Below, piece after piece: positions 16,404 to 22,211 of a stretch of 22,211 nt of DNA; within the stretch, counting starts at the first letter, position 1; the number at the start of each line of letters is the position of its first letter. The notes under the pieces are model-generated. The model saw only the letters and a list, made by a program, of their open reading frames with translations. It was not told where the DNA came from and made no database searches. Location of the stretch: assembly GCA_021464525.1 (NCBI GenBank), contig JADRCO010001136.1:1-22211 (forward strand), in the 5' to 3' direction. Origin of the DNA: Rhizophagus sp. LPA8_4_AMF. Lineage: Eukaryota > Glomeromycota > Glomeromycetes > Glomerales > Glomeraceae. Both the position numbers and the translations under genes were made by a program.

Positions 16404-16716
16404 TTTCAGAACAATAATTAAATATCGGTCAAAAAAATTAGCATGATCCTATAGGGCCGTGCGATAAATTTAATGAATGAGACTACGCAAATTTACCTGA
16501 TTTGCATTTTACGGATCAGGAAATCGAGTGATTATGATCTCTGTTTTACATGTCGATCAGTTTATCAATGGGTGATGGCATCATACTTAACGAATTTCTG
16601 TTTTTCAGCGCTATTGCGCACCTTTGCGCAACAGAAGAAACAAAAGAAACAAAAAATTTTTCTTGGCAAAAACCCGTTAACAAAGTTAACAGGTTGACGA
16701 AATGACCTATGTAATT
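16404..16716. other. Intergenic region without a supported gene
   Basis: The 74-codon plus-strand frame at 16473-16697 lacks domain or codon evidence. Notable short sites are TTGCGCACCTTTGCGCAA at about 16613-16631 and the dyad CCGTTAACAAAGTTAACAGG at 16674-16693. Confidence 0.3.
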
Positions 16717-17005
16717 TTAATTATTTGAATATAGGTACACAATGTAAAACAATATTATATTATAACCAGGCACGCAATCCGAAATAGTTTCATTGAGGTA
16801 ACGGCCCATATCACAATACTTTTGTCTTAGAATTTGAAGTTTAAAATATGTAATAATCCATCTTTTACCTGTTCAGAAATATTCGGAAGGCGCCTGGTGA
16901 ATTCCTTAAGCGCAATATTACGAGGCTTGAAGAAGTTTATCCCATGCTTCTCTTCCAAAAATGGGCTATATAATCATGTCCGGTGTATGGTTTACTACCA
17001 ATAAT
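16717..17005 (-). pseudogene. Coding remnant with a recognisable intron, downstream of the acidic ORF
   Basis: Three minus-strand pieces look coding. At about 17010-16945 one frame reads I-I-G-S-K-P-Y-T-G-H-D-Y-I-A-H-F-W before a stop. A shifted frame at about 16963-16869 reads L-E-E-K-H-G-I-N-F-F-K-P-R-N-I-A-L-K-E-F and ends N-I-S-E-Q at a GTAAAAG donor. After a 50-nt candidate intron (16819-16868, acceptor CAAAAG), 16818-16717 reads Y-C-D-M-G-R-Y-L-N-E-T-I-S-D-C-V and runs open to TAA. The splice is phase 0. The frame change between the first two pieces and the lack of a start suggest decay. The family is unknown, and it may be the 3' part of the same locus as the acidic ORF. Confidence 0.4.
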
Positions 17006-17177
17006 CATCTTCTTCAATATCATCATCAACCGTCCAGAGTTCACCGTCATTATCGGTATCATCACCTGTACCAAATTCATCATTGGCATCATCATCACCT
17101 ATCCTAATCTCGTCATATTCTCCGTCCAGAATTTCACCGACACTAAGATCAGAATCGATTAAAAAGTTTTGTTCCAT
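16995..17177 (-). CDS. Small acidic protein, 60 aa (possibly an exon of a larger decayed gene)
   Basis: ATG at 17177, stop at 16995. Composition is dominated by Asp, Glu, Gly and Asn (I-G-D-D-D-A-N-D-E-F-G-T-G-D-D and V-D-D-D-I-E-E-D-D-Y-W end). This looks like an acidic linker or tail rather than random AT-rich translation. Just upstream, 17278-17210 on the same strand reads M-T-V-N-D-K-S-W-P-I-L-L-I-G-D-E-V-L and ends at AAG-GTAAGT. The only acceptor before this ATG would leave a 30-nt intron and shift the frame, so the two pieces do not join cleanly. That points to a damaged gene. No domain is recognised. Confidence 0.4.
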   Translation of the reverse strand: MEQNFLIDSDLSVGEILDGEYDEIRIGDDDANDEFGTGDDTDNDGELWTVDDDIEEDDYW

Positions 17178-17278
17178 ATCTAGAGAAATATTTACTAAGA
17201 TATACTTACCTTTAATTTACATTCTAAAACCTCATCACCAATAAGCAGTATCGGCCAAGATTTATCGTTGACAGTCAT

Positions 17279-17705
17279 ATGCTACGCTTGGTAGATCCAT
17301 CACATGAAATGCGCAGTACGATATCAGGAAAACTCTTGCTGAAAAGAATAGGGGCGACGTGCGAATCGCATATATGTATTCGCATTTTTTCTTCCTCAAG
17401 TCATTTATTTTTGCGAGTCATCACGCTGGGAACTTCGCAATGCCGGGATCTACACGGGTTAGTCAGCTTTTAATCTTGCGTAGGTATCACTATACCAAAA
17501 GGGTATACATTTCCTCCTTAATGTTATGCATCACATCATACGATAATATTTTCTCCTTACCTTATAAAAACAAGGTACCGCTGAAAATCATGATAATTAT
17601 TTCATTAACCGCAGTGCTAATAAAATAGATGTTGCTATCTGGAGAAATATTCTTATCTGGGCAATCGATTAAAATTGAATATAAATACAAGAGTATAAAG
17701 TTCCC
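17279..17705. other. Intergenic region between divergent loci
   Basis: No gene is supported; the frames at 17279-17473 and 17359-17628 are overlapping and featureless. It contains CTACGCTTG, CATCACATGA and ATGCGCAG at its left edge, and a 7-bp stem hairpin TGCGAAT...ATTCGCA (17360-17384) followed by six T. Confidence 0.3.
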
Positions 17706-18063
17706 ATGGGTCTTATTTATAGCCCACCTCCAGATAATAAGCCCGCTAAACAATGGACTTCAGACAAAGTTATTGGATTTCTTGAGTCCAAAAACGATGA
17801 TCTCAACCTTGAACAACCTTGAACAACCTAATATCAATAAAATCCGGGAAGAAGATATGGATGGCGAGATGTTACTTCGCTGGGCCGTAGATATTCTTAT
17901 GAAAATTTTTGAAATAAAATATAAATCTGCGAATAAGATTATGAAATTAGTTGAAGAGAAGCAATTATCCGATTCTCTACAATCAATGCACGTTAGTACT
18001 CCAGGGTGGCGAATCCACGAAGTTAAGCTATCTCTAATTAATGACTTTTTTAACCTATTATAG
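17706..18063 (+). pseudogene. SAM-domain protein gene split by a 10-bp duplication
   Basis: From ATG 17706 the frame reads M-G-L-I-Y-S-P-P-P-D-N-K-P-A-K-Q-W-T-S-D, then K-V-I-G-F-L-E-S-K and N-L-E-Q-P before a TGA. The stop is created by a tandem duplication TTGAACAACC at 17809-17818 and 17819-17828. The next frame continues N-I-N-K-I-R-E-E-D-M-D-G-E-M-L-L, then I-K-Y-K-S-A-N-K-I-M-K-L-V-E, the usual order of helices 2-5 of a SAM domain (W-helix, F-L, E-x-x-x-D-G-x-x-L-L, and G-like-K-x-A-x-K-I). The second frame stays open to 18063. SAM domains mediate protein-protein or RNA binding, and SAM-only proteins are common in Rhizophagus genomes. The open frame that starts earlier at 17629 is out of frame with the domain's first half and is probably fortuitous. 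Confidence 0.7.
17809..17828 (+). repeat. 10-bp tandem duplication breaking the SAM gene
   Basis: TTGAACAACC occurs twice head to tail. One copy alone would keep the two halves of the SAM frame joined, so the duplication is the likely inactivating event. Confidence 0.8.
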
Positions 18064-18342
18064 AGCGAAAATAAATCGTTCCACAGGGAAAAGAATTGCA
18101 TGAGTTATGTAAGATAGGCGTATTAAGAGTGGTGACGAATAACATTTATTAAAAAATATATCACGTTTGGGGGTATTAGGCCTAGAAGTATTAGTAGCCA
18201 TAAGGTCTTCTAACCCCGTAATATCGTCCTTCTTCTTTGCAGTTGTTTCCGTGTTATCATCCTTTTTTCTAATTATGGGTTTACGTAATAATTTATTTGT
18301 AGCCATTCGCAACTTAGGATTCATTGCAAGTAATTGTCCCAT
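18058..18342 (-). CDS. Possible small basic protein, 94 aa, or coding fragment
   Basis: ATG at 18342, stop at 18058. The N-terminal two thirds are polar and charged (R-K-K-D-D-N-T-E-T-T-A-K-K-K-D-D-I-T, then N-T-S-R-P-N-T-P-K-R-D-I-F-F-N), which looks more coding than the hydrophobic opposite-strand frame. The last 25 residues are less convincing. It overlaps the end of the SAM pseudogene by 6 bp, tail to tail. No family recognised. Confidence 0.3.
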   Translation of the reverse strand: MGQLLAMNPKLRMATNKLLRKPIIRKKDDNTETTAKKKDDITGLEDLMATNTSRPNTPKRDIFFNKCYSSPLLIRLSYITHAILFPVERFIFAL

Positions 18343-18701
18343 AAATAGTAATAAATCGTAGATTCAAGGTTTATTATTACAAAATACCTTTTTAACGTTG
18401 GTTGATGTTTTTTTTTAACCTGGTCATAACGCTATTGGATGGGACTTTTAGTTATAGAAGTAAATAAAAATACTTGGGCCCCACAATCAAAGAAATTAAC
18501 CAAAGAACTGAAATACCCACAATCGAAGAAAATGATGAAATTAATTGTCTTTATTATATATTAATAAAATTTCCGACACTTATAAAATTTATCGTAATTT
18601 TGCTATGCCACGTCCGATAAAATTCTGGATAAATACGCTGCATTGGCTACATGCATATGCATAGATTTTATTCAATAAAAAAATGCGATTTTATACAATC
18701 T
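18343..18701. other. Intergenic, with a short open stretch of uncertain status
   Basis: On the plus strand 18468-18620 is open for 50 codons without ATG and reads L-G-P-T-I-K-E-I-N-Q-R-T-E-I-P-T-I-E-E-N before a hydrophobic end. The composition is suggestive of a decayed exon, but nothing confirms it. The motif CCACAATCRAAGAAA occurs twice (18481 and 18519). Confidence 0.25.
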
Positions 18702-18832
18702 TCTAAACGTTACGGGTACACAGATATAAATATGTAATCTAAACATTACTGTCACACAGATATAAATTGTAGTCTAAATGTTACGGGTACACAGGTATAA
18801 ATCCATAGTCTAAACGTTACGGTTGCACATTG
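18702..18832. repeat. 35-36-bp tandem repeat, about 3.6 copies
   Basis: Units start at 18702, 18738, 18773 and 18809, each TCTAAACGTTACGGGTACACAG-like followed by ATATAAAT. The second unit has ACTGTCACACAG instead, and the fourth is partial. The minus-strand frame 18752-18964 passes through it but has no other support. Confidence 0.7.
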
Positions 18833-19609
18833 AAAATAATTATTATATAGTAGATATAGTCTAATACAATGCACACCTGCAAGATCATTTCCTACGTCTA
18901 ATAAAGAATTTGTCGGTATGCAAATTTTTAATTGAATGATTGTACCCGTTTCAGAAAGCATCATCTAGTTCATATACATTTAATTTCGAACATTTTTTAT
19001 TTCTTCCTAACTTTAATTTGAAATGTATATTTTCCTAGTTTGATAAAACTAATTCGACTATATAAAAAAAGATATAACTTTTTATGAATTCTATACAAAT
19101 TTTTAAATAATTTTTACGAATTCATATATTAATTGCTCATATCATTAAAATTATTATAAACATAACTCTCGTCTGGAAGAATTTTTGAGCACTATTTTTT
19201 TATGATTAAATTCATAACTTTCATATTTCACTTATGCAAAGTAGAATTGTATTATTACAAATGATCGGTTGATTTTTAAAACCCGATTTTAACTTTTATT
19301 AATTTAATGTGATGGGATTTGTTTAGTATTTATAAAAACCTGATATGAAATAAAATACTTTTATTATCATTTGTATAAGTATAAAAGAAAATAATATACC
19401 TTTAATTGGAATGTGTTTGATATTGTTCACTGTGTACTTGATACTGTATAAAAGCTTAACAATTTTAACTTTAAATGGGATTGAAAAAGTTATACTTTTA
19501 GTGTAAGACACCCTTCTTCATAATTCTTTTAGAGAGACATATCAAATTGCCGAGTACGGTACGCTATTAATAATAGAGAATACGTTAGATCAGATTTTAT
19601 TGTCAAAAT
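18833..19609. other. Intergenic region, 3' of the kinase gene
   Basis: AT-rich, with no gene or repeat of note. The small frame at 19323-19511 (minus) is a featureless I/K/F-rich translation. Confidence 0.35.
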
Positions 19610-21014
19610 TTATAAATTATACAACTTACTATTATCATTTGTTTCCATTTCAACATCCTTGTCTTCAAGTGATTGAGTGAGTTGCTTGGAATAATCAAGT
19701 TGTTTACTGGTAAGCATATTCTGTGATTTTTTTAAAGGACATGGATTTGTGGCAAATTCTGCTAATCGTGCTTTCCATCTGTCCTCCCGTTCCTGGCTAA
19801 ATCCTTCAATTACTTGATTCATTGCCAACTGACCATCACTAAATTCATATATAATATTATACCATTTTTTAATTTGCTCATACAACTCATTAGCTGATGG
19901 ACGATTGGTAGGAATAGGATCCCAACAACGTTTCATCAAAGCAGCATATGGTTCAGGTGTATATTCTGGAATTAATGGACGTTCCCCTTTGCAAATATCT
20001 AGGGCTAAATGCAAGTCATATTCTCTATCAATAAAAGGTGCGCTACCACTGATTATTTCTGACATCACCATCCCAAACCCATAAATATCTGATGCCTCAG
20101 TAAACTCTTCACCACGTAAAACTTCTGGAGCGACAAATGGTAAAACACCATATAATTTCTTATCTGCAGAACTTTGATTTGCAGGACAACACAAGCCAAA
20201 ATCTGAAATCACCGTTCTAGTATGTTTTCCGAGAAGTTTATTCAAAATGTTACCACTGTGAAAATCTCTATGGAGATAATTTACTATGAACAGTAGCCAA
20301 TCCATTGCCGATTCCAAGAAGAATATTAATATACAACATCCAATTTAGGATACTGTGACTTTTTTTAATCAATTCCCTAATATTTTGCCATCATTTTGGA
20401 ATTCAATGACAATAGCAAATTCTCCATTTTGAGGATCACAAGTCACTCCATAAATTCGATTACAACATCCGAAAATTAACATCAAATTATTCTTGACCTG
20501 CAATAAAATATTAGATTATGTGAATATTCATTTTATTCACAAAGTAATTATTTAAATTGTATACCTCATTCAAGAATTCTGAGCTAACACTAGTTGTATT
20601 TCGGAATTTTTTTATTGCTACTTCCTTGTCATTATTCCGATCCCATCCAGATTTGTTAACATTCCAAGAGCCTATAAGTTCAATTGGACCATCTTTCCAA
20701 ATAGCTTTATATACACTTCCAAACCCACCATGAGCAACAAATTCAACGTTTTCAAGATTTGAATATTCAATCCACTCAATTAAATTATATGGAGCAATTG
20801 CATTGAGTTGTGAATTTTTAATCAGTTCGTCGATACTCAAATCACCACTAGTCCAGTGGGCAAAATTATTACTGAAATGTGCAGAGTTGCATGGATTGCA
20901 ATATCCGAAAAATAAATTATCAACCTTTTGACTACATTCTGGGCATCTATCTCTTGCACTACCTATTATAATTTTTGTATTTTCTATATCCATATTGTCT
21001 TTTACGTTTGCCAT
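19610..21014 (-). pseudogene. Protein kinase gene (Rhizophagus-type TKL-like) with one intron and two compensating frameshifts
   Basis: Exon 1 (21014-20565) begins with a Cys4 module C-P-E-C (24-27) and C-N-P-C (39-42), then H-W-T-S-G-D-L-S-I-D, glycine loop G-G-F-G-S-V-Y-K-A (96-104) and V-A-I-K with Lys135. The intron 20564-20498 (67 nt, GTATAC...TTGCAG) is phase 0. Exon 2 reads F-G-C-C-N-R-I-Y-G-V-T-C-D-P-Q-N-G-E-F-A before a frame change near 20383-20386 (extra A residues in an A run). The alpha-E helix (R-E-L-I-K-K-S-H-S-I-L-N-W-M-L) is kept in the shifted frame. A second change near 20276 restores the frame for H-R-D-F-H-S-G-N-I-L, S-D-F-G, V-A-P-E-V and C-W-D-P-I-P-T-N-R-P. All catalytic motifs are present. 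Either a recent pseudogene or uncorrected sequencing indels. Substrates unknown. Confidence 0.85.
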
Positions 21015-21638
21015 ATTTGCTGTAAGAATATAATTTTTTTCTTAAAACGCTTATTAAACTAGCGAGATAGAGTTATCGTTGCTTATTAGATCCGTTATGT
21101 ATGAATTACAAAGAAAATTTATTCTCACTTTTAGAACTGGAGAATTATTCGTAGAAGTTATAAAATTATGAAAAAAAAAAATTAAGGAGGAAGGAACTAC
21201 AATGAAGAGCAAAAATGTTTATATTAAATTGTACACAACCAATAAGTCGATCCAAAAAATTCACGTTCACTACGTTTACTGCATATCTTCATACCCGCAT
21301 GTGTATTACCTTACATTACATGCTTTGTTCCAAATTTAGTAAGTTTCCTACTGTTTACACCATTAAGTATATTATATATCCTATTCATGTATATATATAT
21401 ATATATATATATCAAAAAAGAAAAAAAATATAAAAATGATAAAATACCCAAAATGGATTTTATAGAATCATTAAAGTAAAATCTTAAAAAAACCACTCCT
21501 GTGCTATACTCAGTGCACTTTAAATTGGAGGATCAAGAAGTAGGTTTATTGTTGATTTACATAAAATTTTTAAAAGCAAAAATTTATGATCATCGTATAC
21601 CGAATTCTTGGATAATTTTTAAAAAAAGTAAAATAAAA
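21015..21638. other. Upstream region of the kinase gene
   Basis: No gene is supported. It contains a (TA)n microsatellite of about 11-12 units near 21388-21412 and an AT-rich promoter-like stretch immediately before the kinase start. Confidence 0.35.
21388..21412. repeat. (TA)n microsatellite
   Basis: An uninterrupted run of TA dinucleotides of roughly 24 bp between CATG and TCAAAAAAG. Confidence 0.8.
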
Positions 21639-22211
21639 ACGTCAGACCTGACGTTTTTTCATCAAAAAAATAAAAAAAATGATTTTTTGAATGAAAAACG
21701 TCGGACCCAACATTTTTTTATCAAAAAAATGAAAAAAAAATGATTTTTTGAATGAAAAACGTCAGATCTGACGTTTTTTTCATCAAAAAATGAAAAAAAA
21801 TCAATTTTTTGAATGAAAAACGTCAGACCCGACATTTTTCCATCAAAAAATGAAAAAAAAATGGTTTTTTGAATGAAAAACGTCAGACCCGACGTTTTTT
21901 CATCAAAAAATGAAAAAAATCAATCTTTTGAATGAAAAATGTCAGATCCGTCGTTTTTTCATCAAAAAAAATGAAAAAAAATCAATCTTTTGAATGGAAA
22001 ACGTCAGACCCGACGTTTTTCATCAAAAAAAATGAAAAAAATCAATCTTTTGAACGAAAAACGTCAGACCCGACGTTTTTTCATCAAAAAAATGAAAAAA
22101 AAATCAATCTTTTGAATGAAAAACGTCAGACCCGACGTTTTTTCATCAAAAAAATGAAAAAAAATCAATCTTTTGAATGAAAAACGTCAGACCCGACGTT
22201 TTTTCATCAAA
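21639..22211. repeat. About 60-bp satellite with palindromic ACGTC core, ten copies to window end
   Basis: Cores begin at 21639, 21698, 21759, 21820, 21880, 21939, 22001, 22061, 22123 and 22184 (spacing 59-62 bp). Each unit is ACGTCAGACCCGACGTTTTT, CATCAAAAAA, an A-rich tract with ATGAAAA, TCAATCTTTTGAATGAAAA. The core is dyad-symmetric; the third copy, ACGTCAGATCTGACGT, is a perfect 16-bp palindrome. Units near 60-63 bp keep long plus-strand frames open (repeated K-T-S-D-P-T-F-F-H-Q-K-N-E-K), but frames change between units, so coding is unlikely. The array continues past the right edge. Confidence 0.9.

Noticed and set aside
16473-16697. 74-codon plus-strand frame
   Set aside because: No domain, no splice signals, poor composition; the surrounding sequence looks like intergenic repeats.
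17360-17390. 7-bp stem hairpin plus T6, resembling a small-RNA or Pol III terminator
   Set aside because: The stem is short, and no A/B box or transcription unit could be recognised.
17359-17628. 89-codon plus-strand frame before the SAM pseudogene
   Set aside because: Featureless composition, overlaps another frame (17279-17473), and does not connect in frame with the SAM domain.
21932-22180. 82-codon frame in the satellite
   Set aside because: Arises because units near 60-63 bp lack stops in one frame; unit-length changes shift the frame, so a coding role is unlikely.
1-22211. CRISPR array, tRNA or rRNA genes
   Set aside because: No spacer-repeat array with unique spacers, no tRNA-like cloverleaf with TTC-type loop and no conserved rRNA stretch was seen; the tandem arrays present have no unique spacers.

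Overview
The window looks like a nuclear, AT-rich, repeat-laden fungal contig, most probably from an arbuscular mycorrhizal fungus (Glomeromycotina, Rhizophagus-like). The grounds are short GT-AG introns in low-GC DNA, a kinase gene with a Cys4 N-terminal module of the type greatly expanded in Rhizophagus, a DUF2235 alpha/beta-hydrolase gene, a degenerate SAM-domain gene, and abundant MITE-like and hAT-derived elements. Species assignment is inference; no similarity search was possible.

Layout. Positions 1-300 hold a 118-bp tandem repeat whose units each carry a 35-36 nt exon-like core with splice-like borders. Positions 430-5212 are a segmental-duplication cluster. Two copies (A and B) each carry a tiny two-exon gene, too short to stand out as an open frame, for a secreted peptide precursor of 52 or 50 aa. 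A third, inverted copy (C) keeps only the upstream region. Copy A's upstream region was later interrupted by an 877-bp hAT-derived element; B and C show the empty site. A 21-bp minisatellite (heptad coding on the minus strand) lies 3' of gene A. Positions 5995-6303 are a TTGGAC-rich MITE. Positions 6682-7865 (minus) are a DUF2235 hydrolase gene broken by one frameshift. Positions 8484-10247 are an AT-rich element with long inverted ends. Positions 10556-11717 are a second hAT-derived element, inverted relative to the first and carrying a nested 233-bp TA-flanked MITE.

The right half is more genic: an unrecognised 177-aa gene (plus, 13855-14388) converges on an unrecognised 393-aa gene with a C-terminal hydrophobic anchor (minus, 14962-16143). 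Next come a decayed acidic-protein locus (minus, 16717-17278), a SAM-domain pseudogene split by a 10-bp duplication (plus, 17706-18063), a possible small basic ORF (minus, 18058-18342), and a protein kinase gene with one 67-nt intron and two compensating frameshifts (minus, 19610-21014). The window ends in a roughly 60-bp satellite with a palindromic ACGTC core that runs off the edge.

The most interesting system is the duplicated peptide locus. Both precursors have a signal peptide, an intron at the signal-peptide junction, KR (Kex2-type) sites and acidic-X-Ala dipeptide spacers (DADAEA or DAEAEA) like the Ste13-trimmed spacers of yeast alpha-factor precursors. Predicted mature peptides are about 7-8 residues long. 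This suggests a pheromone-like or self-signalling peptide family whose copies share a promoter module (AACATGGCGCAAT followed by AAAAACGTGGCAAAA). Several genes here (DUF2235, SAM, kinase, acidic ORF) carry frameshifts, so the region reads as a fast-decaying accessory compartment, although assembly indels cannot be excluded.
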